DNA of 64,000 nt from Ustilaginoidea virens (lineage: Eukaryota; Ascomycota; Sordariomycetes; Hypocreales; Clavicipitaceae): NCBI RefSeq assembly GCF_000687475.1, contig NC_057320.1, forward strand, positions 2,356,001 to 2,420,000. The letters run 5' to 3'. Shown here in pieces: positions 11,217 through 22,735 of the stretch (position 1 is the first letter of the stretch; every line of letters starts with the position of its first letter). The notes under the pieces were generated by a model. The model worked only from the letters and a program-made list of their open reading frames with translations, made no database searches and had not been told where the DNA came from. The position numbers were made by a program, and so were the translations under genes.

Positions 11217-13199
11217 GTTATTAATATTATTAAGCTTTACGCCTATTCTATCTATATCCGTAATAAAATATAGGAAGGGGGTGCCGCTATTAAGAATATA
11301 GAAAAGGATATTGCCAAATATCGTTAGGATATTTAGTATACTAGAGGATATAGTAGAGCTAGCACTAAAGTTTACTATATGCTTTTTATTAGTCGCCTTA
11401 ATAGTTAGGGTTTTTATTAATCTTATTAGGGCTTTTGCTTGACCTAGACCTACTATTAATAGGCCGGAGGCATTAGTATCCAGTAGGATTCTGCAGAAGG
11501 TATAATCGCCGTAATATTCTTCTTCTAGAAAGGCAGAATTACAGTCAAGTAAGGGCATTCGGAAGGGGTTAATCTATAAGAAGGTATACCGGTATAATTT
11601 ATCTTATAGTGCTTATAACGTCTTAATAGATAATAATGGTAATAGTTCTTGCCTAAGGGCTAGGAAATATTATGTGGCTATGATTTGCGGTATAATAGCA
11701 TTTTCTATATCCTATTATATATCCCCTGCTATTATCACCTCGATATTACCGATAATATCATTAAGATCAGCCTCTTCTTCTTCTTTAGGGCCTTAGGGCC
11801 TAGGCTCTTTATATTCCTATAAGAAAATATAGAATTTTTTATTATTAAGGGTAGTACGGTAGGATCGGTTCTTTATCTATTGGTCCTTTAATTCTTATTG
11901 CTCTTTAGTAGAGTAGTTAGATAACTAACACCCTATTTTATTACAAATAAAGCATCTTCTTTAATAGGGTTTAGCTAGAAAGGCGTGATTCTATTATTGC
12001 CGTTAATATTGCTGCTATAGGCCGAATCGGTGTTAAGGGCAGGATTAACTATATCTACAATTAGTAAATAACACTATATTATTATTAATATCTTTAATAT
12101 CTTGATATTGTTAAGCTTATTATTATTAAAGGAATTGATGCTATTAAATTATATAGATAGTCTTATAGATAGAAAGGGATCGCTATAGGTTGGCAGTAAG
12201 GCCCTCGAATATAAAGGCATAACAATATAGGGCCTAGCTTTACTTAGGGGTATCCCTTATAGTGTTAGGGACTTATTGATAAAGCTCTATATTAGCTATA
12301 AAGGGCAGAAATAGACTACGATATAGGCGTTAAAGTTCCTTTATTAGGATATTAAGGCATTCTAGCTTTAATTTATTAGGATATTTTGCGATAGTTAATT
12401 AAAGTATTATTCTATTTTAATAGTGCAAATAGAATTGCTCTATGCTCTTATTTTTGAAATGGCTTTTAACTTTACGGACCATATTATTAAAAGTAAGGGT
12501 ATTACGAATACGTTTAATATTATTAAAGTAAAAGGTCTTAGTATTGCCGATTAGTATAATTTGAAAAGCTCTAGCGAATATATAATCGGGTAGTTCTAAT
12601 AGGCGGTATTTGCTCTTAAAGGATACTACCTTTAGTATAAGGAAGTCATCTATTTTGCTGCTATATCTATCTTCTGTACGATAGCTGTATAAAAGGTTAA
12701 ATATCTTCTTCGATATATTATTAAACCCGGCCTTTACGTAGGCTCTTTAGGTATAATCTTCTTAGTGGTATTATTATTCCGGAGGGTATTCTAGAACGGC
12801 TTATCGGTAGCCTTATGGTAGGCTGGCGGGATCTCTGGCTGGGTTATCCTATAACCTGGGTTAGTCTAAGTTTATTAGTCCTCCTATTAAAACCGTCTGT
12901 TTATCGGCCTAAGTAGGCCGATATTAGCGGGAAGGGCCGGATGCTATGCCTATTTTTGGCATTATCGGATAAGGCGTTTAGGCCCGATATTTAGTATTAG
13001 GGGCATCCTCTATTAATAGAAGTATATTATCGGGGCCTATAACCCGAGCTCTATTGGGTATATTATAACCTCAAGGGGTATTAAGGTAGCCGCCTCAGCT
13101 AGCCCGGCTAAAGGTATAACCCCTAGGGTGTAATATTTGATCGGTCGGGCTATAATCTTCATTGGCTGTTATATATTATTAGTAATAATAGGAGCTCTC
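11217..13199 (-). pseudogene. Copia B1 segment: protease and C-terminal Gag
   Basis: The minus-strand frame at 11211-11558 is an aspartic protease domain with LLDTNASG as active site, equal to LLDTSASG in B2 at 58694. Further upstream (about 11925-11955) a knuckle-like CFICNKIGC is still visible; B2 has lost its first Cys. The rest is Gag, collinear with B2 from about 56930 to 58950. It stops at 13199 where Gypsy I begins. Stops are all substitutions. The protease would have cut the polyprotein during particle assembly. Confidence 0.85.
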
Positions 13200-13443
13200 T
13201 ATCACGGGCTCGGGCTACGCCCGCGCCATAATGTGGCTAGGACTCGGGCTACGCCCGCATCTAGCCTAAGAAGGGCAATAGACGGAGTCACGGGACTATA
13301 TTAGGACTCTGATACGTGTTATAATCGGGATATAAATAGACTAAATAGAAGGTTCCTATTTAGATCCTTTTCCTTCCTCTTTAGTCTATTTAATATATAT
13401 TATTAATGCCTATTCGCAGCCGCCCTAGGGCCAGTCCTTTATA
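13200..13443 (+). repeat. Gypsy I 5' LTR
   Basis: Begins TATCACGGGC (the family consensus is TGTCACGGGC, seen intact at 21201) and ends CCTTTATA (CCTTTACA at 29562), so both terminal dinucleotides carry transitions. It contains TATAAATA at 13331-13338 and AGTCTATTTAA at 13383-13393. The near-perfect repeat of GGCTCGGGCTACGCCCG and GACTCGGGCTACGCCCG marks its first 60 bases. Confidence 0.93.
13331..13338 (+). promoter_or_regulatory. Probable TATA box in the Gypsy I LTR
   Basis: TATAAATA lies about 50 bp upstream of AGTCTATTTAA, the proposed RNA 5' end in the self-priming model. It is also present in the 3' LTR. The Gypsy II LTR has ATATATAG at the same place. Assignment is by sequence only. 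Confidence 0.5.
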
Positions 13444-13444
13444 T

Positions 13445-13455
13445 TTAAATAGACT
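13445..13455 (+). promoter_or_regulatory. Putative self-primer binding site of Gypsy I
   Basis: TTAAATAGACT, one base after the 5' LTR, is the exact reverse complement of AGTCTATTTAA inside the LTR (13383-13393). I recognise no tRNA 3' end here. Tf1/sushi-group elements prime reverse transcription with the first 11 nt of their own RNA, and 11 is the length of the match here. Confidence 0.6.
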
Positions 13456-13485
13456 CTCTTAGCCTTACTATTATAACTCTATATT

Positions 13486-14690
13486 ATAGAACTAATAATA
13501 TAAGCGTTATACGATATCGAAATAAGCACGCCTAATAAGATAGGGGCAGATAGCATAGGGCAGCAGCGCCCCCGACGTAATATATACACCTAAATACAGC
13601 AACTTTCCGAGGGAATGCAATAGATTTAATTATAGATGAATTCTTTATAGGCTTATCTCGCAGAATAGGCGAGTAAACCCTAACCGGAATACTAACCGGT
13701 CCCGGTAATATAATAGGGCGGACCTATCCCCTTTACTACTCTCGATGCGGCTTATACCTAACCTAAGTATAAGCTGATCCTAATAGGGGACCCTTTTAAT
13801 AGTAAAAAGCTAATATTTACTATTTGGCGAACCTTTATGCAATATAAGCTTGAGGTCGATAAAGACTTTATTAGGGACGAAAAGATATAATAGATATTTA
13901 TCTTTTAGAACCTATTTTCTATAGTTTAATTATAAGTCGCAGCCTTTTTTAAGAATAGTAAGGCTTACGATTATAATATAGCGAAGTTCTTTAAATATTT
14001 TTAATATCTTTTTAAGGATCTGCATTAATAAGACTATATAATTACTAAACTTAAGTATTTTTTATATTTAGGCCTTAAAGAACCTTTTATTGCCTTTTTC
14101 ATCTAATTTAAAGAAAAACTAATATTTATAGGAGGAATTAGTTAGCCTAAGGAAGTAAAACTCGAATACCTTTATTTTATATTAAATACTAAGATAGCCG
14201 ATAAAATTACCAGACTTAAGGTCTCCCGTAATAACTACTATATAGTAGTCGATTGCTATTATTAAATCGTTATTAACCTTAAGATTAGCCTAATAATTAG
14301 GTGCTACTTTAATCCTCTTTACAATCGATAGAATAATAATTAAGATATAGAGAGTAATATATAGATAATAGGTATTAATTAGCTTACTTTAAAGAGTAAG
14401 TAATATATAGGCGAATAGGTCTTATAAGAGGTCCTTAATAAGCAATAGGAGAAAGACCTTTACTTTTATTATAGTGCTTTTACCTACTATATATAGAAAT
14501 GCTATTTGCAAAAGGCCTATAGATTAAGAATAGTTAAGGTAGCTATAGTAGACTCTTAGGCCGCTAAGGATAATAATAGCAATAACTTTTAGGGAAAAGA
14601 CTAGCCTTTAAGCTTAATCTCGTAAGAGGGCTTAAAGTATATACTTAGAACTCTAATTAATTATAAAAAGGATTCTATATAAAGGAGATA
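13486..14690 (+). pseudogene. Gypsy I gag
   Basis: Collinear with Gypsy II gag; the start ATG reads ATA at 13486-13488. The N-terminal part is Gln/Arg-rich. The capsid-like part has the recognisable GDPFNSKK-type start near 13780 and many stops in place of Gln and Trp. A CCHC knuckle is expected near 14460-14500, where Cys codons read as Tyr or Phe. The frame is one base off from pol, as in Gypsy II. The end is approximate because gag and pol overlap. Confidence 0.8.
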
Positions 14691-17600
14691 AAAAAGATTA
14701 TAAAATATATAGATAGGCATTCCTTTTTAATACTAATATTATATAAATCTTATACTTTTATTAATACCTTAATCGACTTAGGTTATAATTGCTATAGCGC
14801 TATAAGCGAAAAAATAGTGAAATAGTTAGGTCTCTAATCTATCTGCTTACTATAATATAAGAAAATCGGAATAATAGTAGAGATTTAGAGCTATTTAGGG
14901 GAATATAAGGAAGCGATTTCCTCTATTATATATATCGTTTATATAGATATTAATATTAATGGCTAGCCTTTTACGGTTATACTTTATATAATCCTAGGCT
15001 TTACCTATAATATTATCTTAGGTCTCCTTTAGATAAAATACTATAATATTATATTGCAAGCGAAATAACGTTAGATATAGATTGGAGCGGTAGATAATCT
15101 TATTATCTAGGAATTAGTAGTATAATATTTTAGCCCCGCTATAGTTAATATTCTTAGTTTAGTCTTCTATAGTATATTTTAGCAAGCGAAGTATTCTAAA
15201 GACTAATCGACCTTTTTTATTGCTATAAGCCTATAAGAGATAATATATATCTTTTGCATTATACTTCTGCTATATTAGGACCTTATACTATCTCTATAGA
15301 AGCTATAGGTTCTACCCCTAGAGTTATAGGAATTTAGCGACCTATTTAATAAAGAAAAGGCCTTTAGCCTTTTTTTATATTAGGGTATATTAGACTATTA
15401 TATTTGGCTTAAGAAGGCCCTAAATGGAAGTATATTAGACCTACCTTAGGGCCTATTATATAATATACTATAGGATTAGCTACTTAAGGTTTGGAGATAA
15501 GTAACTAACTTTATAGATAAAGGATAGATTTAGGCAAGTTTTTTATTAGCAGTAGCTTTAGTCCTTTTAGCTAAAAAGGGGAATAAAGGGTGGCATTTTT
15601 ATATAGATTACTAAGCCCTAAATAAGGTTATAATTTAAGACTAATACCCCCTCTTACTAATTAAGGAGACCATATAATCTTTATCTTAGGCGAAATAGTT
15701 TACTAAAGTCGATATATATATAGTATTCTATAAAATCTATATTATAGAAGGCAATAAATACCTTACTATATTTTATATGCGATTTAGCCTTTTTAAGTAG
15801 CTTATTATACCTTTTAGTCTTACTAAAGCCCCTATAATATTCTAACAATATATTAATAAGGCCTTAGGAAATATACTTAGGGATTTTGTAATTATATATC
15901 TTAATAATATCTTTATTTATACCTTAGGATCGAAGGAGGACTATATAGGATGCATTAAGGATATACTTTAATAATTTTAAGATACTAGTCTTAACCTAGA
16001 TTTAGAGAAGTATAATTTTACTATAATAAAGGTCTAGTATTTAGGTTATATTATAATAGTAGGAAAAGAGATCCGCCTAGACCCTAAAAAGATTAAGGCT
16101 ATCTAAAATTAAGAAGCCCTTATAAAACTAAAAGGGGTCTAAAGCTTTTTTAGTTTTATAAATTTTTATTATAATTTTATCTTTAACTTCTTCCGATTCG
16201 CTAAATTTTTAATTAAATTAATAAAAAAAAGGGTTCCTTTTTAATAATTAAATAAAGAAGAGGCGGTATTCTAAGCGCTTAAGTATTACTTTATTTTATA
16301 CCTAGTTCTCGCTTAATAAGACCCTAATAAAAAGATAATTCTTAAAGCGGATAGCTTTAATATTACTTTTAGTAACTACCTTTTTTAAATTAGGGAGGAT
16401 AAAGTCCTCTACCTTATTATATACTACTCTATATGCCTTAAAGATACCGAACGGAACTATATAATTTATAATTAAGAGCTTCTTATTATTATCTTTTATC
16501 TAAAGGTAGAATCGGCTGAACTTTAATTAATAGCCTCCCTATTTACTATTCTTATAAACTATAAGAATCTAAAGTATTTTACTCGACTCTATAAGATATT
16601 AAAATAGTAGGCTAAATAGGCTAAAATACTAGCGCTCTTTAATTTCTATCTCTAGTATAGGCTAGGGTTATAGGCTTAATGCCTTAATACCCTATCTCTA
16701 TAAGAATAAAAAGCTAATAGTATAATACTAAAGATTAGCTAGATCTTAAAATTACTATTAATCTTAGTATTCTACTTAGATTTAACTACCGAATTAGTTC
16801 CTATAGCTATACCTTTAGGATTAAGCTTACCTATTAACTTATGTATTTTTGCTAACTCTTACCTCTAGGCACTTTAGGATTAGGCTATTACTAAAAATAA
16901 AATATATTAGGCATATTAGGTAATAGTAGTAATAGGCAAAAGATGCTTCCTAACTGAGGCTTCAATTAGAGAATAGATTATAGATTACGCGATAAATACA
17001 TATAGTACGCTTCTCTACTAGGGGCAGATATAGCTCCCTTCTTTTAAACCCCTAACTACTATAGTTATATAGCGCTACTATAAATTACCTACTATAGGCT
17101 ATCTAGAGAAGAATACTATATTCTAGTTATTATATCGCGATTATTACTTCAATAATATATCTTTAGCAGTAGTAAGATATATCTAGAATTGCTAATACTA
17201 TAGGGTATATAAAAGCCGATAATTGCGCTAAGGCCTATTTATAGCTATTACCTATTTTAGACCGATTTTAATCGTAGATTTCCATCGATCTTATAATAGA
17301 TCTTCCTATATATAATATATTTAACCCACGATTCCTTATAGTTATTACTAATTGCCTATCGAAGTATATTTAGCTTAAAGTAATACACTTTATAAAAGCG
17401 GAAGACTATATAGAATAATTCTAATAGTACTAATAGCATTTTTATAGGTTCCCTAAAGAAATTATTTAAAGGTCTAATTAGATAAGATAATTTTAGACTA
17501 TACTTTATAATTTAATTAGGACTAAATAACTCCTTTTGACTATATATTACCCTTAGACTAATAGCGGTATAAAATAGATAAACTAAGAGGTCTAGGCTAT

Positions 17601-18399
17601 TTTATATATTATAGTCTCTTTTGACTAATATAATTAGCTAAAATACCTTATGGTATGCTAATTAGTATTAAATAACTAGATATTATTAGTAACCGGTTTT
17701 AATCCTAATCGGCTCCTTAATAGATTTAATATTCTAATAGTTATATTGCCTTTAGATATAATACCGAATTTAATAACCCTAAAAGGGTAGGCCGCTTTAT
17801 TTTTAGCTAACCTCTATAAGGGATAAGAAGTAGCTTAAGCTACTATTGCCTTTATATAATAGCGATAGTAGGATATAATTAACTATTTGCGCTGCCTAGC
17901 GGAATGTTTTTAAATCGGGGATTAGATATAGCTTACCTTATATAATATTAAGATAAACCGGCCTTATAAAAAGCTCGATTAAGTCTTAGTAAAGTATATA
18001 GTTATAGCTATACTATCTCTATTTAATATTTAACTTAATATCCTATAAGGTATTTACCTAGTTTTCTATATTAATTTAATTAAACGAGCGGCTTTTAATC
18101 TACTTCTAAATTAAGAGCTAATTAATATATAACCTTATCCTCTACTTATACTACCTTAGGATTTTAATCGGCTATATAAAGAATATAAAATAAAAGAAAT
18201 TTTAGCTATAAAGAATACTTAAGATCAAAGACAGAATTATAATATACTTATTAAATAGAAAGGATATAACTTACCTATATAGGAACCCTTAGAGAACTTC
18301 TTAGAGATAGTAATATAAGAGGCATTTAAGGCTAAATAGGGGGATATTTAGATATATAATAGATTTATACGGCCTTAGGATTAGATTTTAGATCTATAA
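14680..18399 (+). pseudogene. Gypsy I pol: protease, RT, RNase H, integrase, chromodomain
   Basis: Protease near 14770 (TLIDLGYN; the DSG Ser reads Leu). RT about 15590-16100 with YLNN at 15897-15908 in place of Y-L-DD. RNase H about 16300-16560 (KADSFNITFSNY). Integrase 17000-17800 and a chromodomain near 18160-18340 (EYKIKEILAIKNT, then PLENF). Compared with Gypsy II one extra T at 17238-17240 shifts the frame before the integrase Asp. All other breaks are substitutions. The chromodomain would have steered integration to modified histones, as in other chromoviruses. Confidence 0.9.
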
Positions 18400-20509
18400 C
18401 CTTAATATCGTCTAATAATATAAAAAAAAAAAAACTAATCTTTTTCTTTTTAGTAAAGTAATTTAGTAAGTTTTAGTATTTATTTTTTATTTCTTAGTAA
18501 CTTTAGCCCTATTTTTATATTCTTAATTCCTACTATTTTTACTACCCTTACCCTTATTAGCATTCCCCTACCCCCTTATAGGATTTAGTAAGGGGGCATA
18601 TAGGGGAAAGGGGAGGACTATAGGATAGTAAGGCAGGAAAGGTAGTAGCGGTATTAGCAGTATAATTAGCGGATACTAACTCGGTATAGTATGGCTCGGG
18701 TACCTATAATAGGGCGTAATAAATCCAGGGGGATATACTTATAATACTAGGCCAGTAGTAATAAAACCGGCTTTAGTTAGCGGCATAATTATCGGTATAA
18801 GGGCCTAAGGCGAGGCTATATTAATATATAGGAAGGATATTAATTAAAGGGAAGTAGGCAGGATATAAAGTATAGATATAGTAGGGGTAACCTAATGCAT
18901 AAAGCTGGTTATCGCTTCCGCTATAATCTATATATCTTATTATTACTTTGCGAGTAGTTATATAATAGGCGCTATAAAGTTGCTGCTAGCCTATTAGGAC
19001 CTAGTAGTTAAGGTAGAGGGAATAATAGTCATTATAGGCGCAGCAGGAATCGACCTACCGATATTAATAGCTAGGGTATATATAGAAAGGGCCGTTATAG
19101 TATGCTCTTACGCTATAGCCTATAGTTTATCCTATTAATAATATAGCATATTAAACTTAAGGTAAAGATAGGCCTTTCGGCCTAGGATATCTCCTACCTT
19201 TAGATAGGCGGCCTCCTTAATACTTTATTTCTTTTATACTATATAGACGATACGCTTTATCACCTACTATAGTTAGGGATTTATTAATATTATACGCTTG
19301 CATTAGATATATATCTTATATTTCTAATGGTATTAAATATAAGTCTAGGAGCGACCTAATTATATATAGATAATATATTCTCTAGTATCTATAGTATACT
19401 ATATTATTAGTATTTAATCCTTTAAAATCTCTTTCGATAAAAAACTCTTTTATAGCACGCTTTTTTTATAACTATTAATATAACGATTTAGTAGTAAGTA
19501 AGGGTAGTGTTTTCTTAGTGCATAAAGGTATCTAGGGCATAATAGTAGATAAAAAGGGAGCTAATAGTACTTTAGACGGGGTCTTAAGGGTAATAGCTAT
19601 TAAAGAAGAAGCTTTTATTAGTATTACCCCTATCGACGATAGGACTCCTATACGAAAAGGAGTAAAAAAATGCAAAGGCAATAATAGGGCTCCTATATTA
19701 AGCGATAAGGGCTCTATTAGACTTTCGTTATCATTAGAAATAATAATAAGCTTAAAGCTAAAGGGGGAAATATATAATTATCCCAAGGAAGGTATAAACT
19801 ATAATAGCTATAATAGTATTTCTGGCTAGGAACCTCCTTTACACTTAGTACCTCTAAAGCCTCTAGTAGATACTTAGGACAGACCTAATAGGGTTATAAG
19901 AGTGTCCTAGGCAATAGGTATATTCCTATCTACTAATCCTCCGGACGATATAGCGATAAATCCAACGTAATAGTAAATAGGGGGGGACCTAAATACCTAT
20001 TAGTATTGGACTATTTACTATATAGACCCAATACGAACGATCTAGGAACTTTTAATAGCGTAATTCTATTAGTAGGGATAATTCTTACGATAGCAGTAAT
20101 ACTATAGACTTATTATTAGGAATAATGGCCTTAGTAATAGTAGGCATAAGGATAGAGAGAGGGAGAAAGAAGTATAAAAGAGAAAGGGATAAAAAAAGAA
20201 GCCTTAATATAAATAGATTTCTAACTAATAGCTAGCGATAAAAATTTTTTACTCCGCAATAGCTATAATACGGCTCCTTCTAGCTGATAACACTATAACC
20301 GGCTTCAATAGGATTCTATTATATCTGCCTAAGGCATACCGACTCTAGCCCCCGCTATATTTATATTAGTTATATATTAGCATATCTATACGCCCGATTA
20401 TTATCCTATATATCTAATTAAGGTTATTTTCGAGGGCTATAAAAGGTTTTAATTGGGGGGCGATATACGTAGGGGATAATATTAGATAGTTTATTCTTCT
20501 GCCTCTAAG
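18400..20509 (+). other. Extra 3' region of Gypsy I between pol and the 3' LTR
   Basis: About 2.1 kb that standard chromoviruses lack. It starts with an A-rich tract (18421-18434). From about 19497 to 19970 one plus-strand frame reads some 150 codons broken mainly by TAG/TAA. Around 20200-20310 it is alignable with Gypsy II 29020-29130 (both contain GCTAGCGA followed by an AATTTTTTA-like run). No known domain recognised. It may be a lost accessory frame, an antisense frame, or noncoding. Confidence 0.5.
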
Positions 20510-20525
20510 GAGGAGGAGGGGGGTA
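20510..20525 (+). promoter_or_regulatory. Polypurine tract of Gypsy I
   Basis: AGGAGGAGGAGGGGGG-like purine run directly before the 3' LTR; Gypsy II has the matching tract at 29296-29307. Confidence 0.75.
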
Positions 20526-20769
20526 TATTACGGGCTCGGGCTATACCTGCGCCATAATATAGCTAGGACTCGGGCTATGCTTATGTCTAGCCTAAGAAGG
20601 GCAATAGACGGAATTACGGGACTATACTAAGACTCCGATACGTATTATAATCGGGATATAAATAGATTAGATAGAAGGTTCCTATTTGGATCTTTTTCCT
20701 TCCTTTTTAGTCTATTTAATATATATTATTAATGCCTATTCGTAGCCGCCCTAGGGCCAGTCCTTTATA
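20526..20769 (+). repeat. Gypsy I 3' LTR
   Basis: 244 bp, same length as the 5' copy, begins TATTACGGGC and ends CCTTTATA. It is followed by the target duplication CTCTC. Confidence 0.93.
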
Positions 20770-21200
20770 CTCTCTCCTATTTTGAATGGCGGCCTATTAT
20801 AAATAGGCGTCTTCCCTTTTAGTTATTAGGACTAGCCCCTTTTTTCTTTAGTAGGGGTAGGGGTATGGGGCTTTTTTGATATAAAGGGGGGAATAATAGA
20901 CTGTTATAATTATAATCGTACTACCTTTAGTATTGCGAAATCCCTTAATATTAAGGCTTATAAAAATCTTTTTGAGGGTCTTACTGCAGTAGGTGCTCGT
21001 AATGAATTTCGTAAGCCTATGCGTGAGCCTATAACTTCTTAGTCGAAATTACCGATAGGTACTAATACTTCCCTATAAGGGTTAAATTATAACCGGAATA
21101 TCTTACGCCTTAATTGACGGTCGATCTCTTCTTAAGGCTATTTAGGGTTCTATTATTGTTAAAGGCATTCTATTAAGGTAGGTATTATAATAGAGCCTAA
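20770..21200 (-). pseudogene. Copia B1 segment: middle of Gag, between two Gypsy insertions
   Basis: Reverse match to B2 about 56470-56930; for example GCGGCCTATTATAAATAGGC here corresponds to the B2 sequence near 56880. It shows that both Gypsy elements entered the same Copia B1 gag about 430 bp apart. Contains several stop codons and no open frame of note. Confidence 0.85.
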
Positions 21201-21453
21201 TGTCACGGGCTCGGGCTACGCCCGCGCCACAATATGGCTAGGACTCGGGCTGCGCCTGTGCCTAGCCCAGGTAGGGTTATATGAGTCAGCGGTATGGGGT
21301 CACGGGACTACGCTAGGACCCCGACCTATACTAATATATAGTTAAATAGACTATCGAGAGGCCCCTATTCGGGTCCTCTCTCTTTCCTCCTTAGTCTATT
21401 TAATATATTCATTCGATGCCTATTCGCAGTAGCCCTAGGGCCAGTCCTTTATA
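21201..21453 (+). repeat. Gypsy II 5' LTR
   Basis: Starts with an intact TGTCACGGGC and ends CCTTTATA. Contains TTAAATAGACT near 21341 and its inverse AGTCTATTTAA at 21403-21413. Confidence 0.93.
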
Positions 21454-21454
21454 T

Positions 21455-21465
21455 TTAAATAGACT
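21455..21465 (+). promoter_or_regulatory. Putative self-primer binding site of Gypsy II
   Basis: TTAAATAGACT lies one base after the LTR and is the exact complement of LTR bases 21403-21413. Same arrangement as Gypsy I despite many other LTR differences. Confidence 0.6.
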
Positions 21466-21495
21466 CTCTCAGCCTTACTGTTATAACCTCACATT

Positions 21496-22735
21496 ATGGA
21501 GCCAATGATATAGGCTATATAAGATATCGAGATGAGTACACCTAGAGAAATAGGCCTAAATAACCCGAGATTACAACGCCCCCGACGTAATATATATACC
21601 CAAGTAAAGCAGCTCGCAATAAGGTTATAATATATAGAGGCGCAGATGCAGACTAATGCGTAATACCTTACTGCTGTTGCCGCCTTGCTATAGACCCTTC
21701 TTGCGAACCAGTTAAATAGCTCCTAAAATGCTACCTAACTGGCCCTAGTTATATAATAGAACGACCCCCTCCTTATTGCTTAGGATACCTAGCTAAAGTG
21801 TAAGCCGATCCCGATAGGGGACCCCTTTAATAGCAAAAAGGCTATATTTATAGCCTAGCGGACCTTTATGCAATATAAGCTTAAGGTTAATAGGGACTTT
21901 ATTAGAGACGAGAAGACCTAATAGATATTTATCTTTTAGAACCTATCGTCTATAGTCTAATTATAGGTCGCAGCCTTCTTTAAGAATAGTATGGCTTACG
22001 ATTATAATATAATAAAGTTCTTTAAGTACCTTTAATATCTCTTTAAGGACCTATATTAATAGGATCGCGCTATTATTAAGCTTAAATACTCTTTATGCTA
22101 AGGCCTAAAGGAACCTTTTGCCGCCTTTTTTATACGATTCGAGGAAAAACTTATACTTATAGGCGGTTTTAGTTAGCCTAAGGAAGTTAAGCTAGAATAT
22201 TTCTGATTGGCGCTTAATACTTATATAGCTAATAAAATTATTAGCCTTAGGGTCTCCTATTACGATTACTATTCGGCGGTAGACTATTACTAATAAATTG
22301 CTATCGATATCGAGATTAGCTTGACTATTAACTATTAATCGGGCTCGGCCTATTCCCGACTAACCTATACCCGGGATTCTGAAGGCAATATATAAATATC
22401 AGGCATTAATAAGCTAGACTTAAAGGGTAATCTATCTAAAGCGATATAGGTCTTTATAGAACGATATAAAGAATATAGGAAGAAAGGTTTTTATTTTTAA
22501 TACGGCTCTTTTAAGCATCGGAGGAATATATACTACCTACTGCTAGTAATCTAGCTAGATATAGTTAAAGTGGCCTTATTAGACTTACGAGTTATAGAGG
22601 TCGAAAGTAGTAATAAAGATTAGGAAAAAGAATAGCCTTTAAACTTAGTCTTATTAAAGGGCTTAAGATATATATATAAACCTTAGCCTGATTATAGAAG
22701 GAATTAAAAGAGATTACAGAATAAATAAATAGATA
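21496..22735 (+). pseudogene. Gypsy II gag
   Basis: ATG at 21496 (MEPMI after one TAG read as Gln) opens a frame running to about 22735. Order: Gln-rich N-terminus, capsid-like domain 21810-22330, then a zinc knuckle at about 22490-22535. The knuckle spacing C-x2-C-x4-H-x4-C is clear, but the Cys codons now read Tyr. Stops interrupt it throughout. The pol frame lies one base back, so a -1 shift would have been needed between Gag and Pol. Confidence 0.85.

Larger units (their letters stand above)
13200..20769 (+). mobile_element. Gypsy I: chromodomain Ty3/Gypsy element with CTCTC duplication
   Basis: Two 244-bp LTRs (13200-13443 and 20526-20769), gag and pol ending in a chromodomain, then about 2.1 kb of extra 3' sequence. 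CTCTC lies at 13195-13199 and 20770-20774. Copia B1 continues on both sides, and B2 shows the unbroken site near 56930. The LTR pair differs at about two dozen positions of 244, all transitions by eye. RT before integrase and the C-terminal chromodomain make it a chromovirus. Confidence 0.95.

Noticed and set aside
18421..18434. Poly-A run after Gypsy I pol as a LINE or retrogene tail
   Set aside because: No target duplication and no element ends there; Gypsy II has a similar A-run at the same place (26446), so it belongs to the element.
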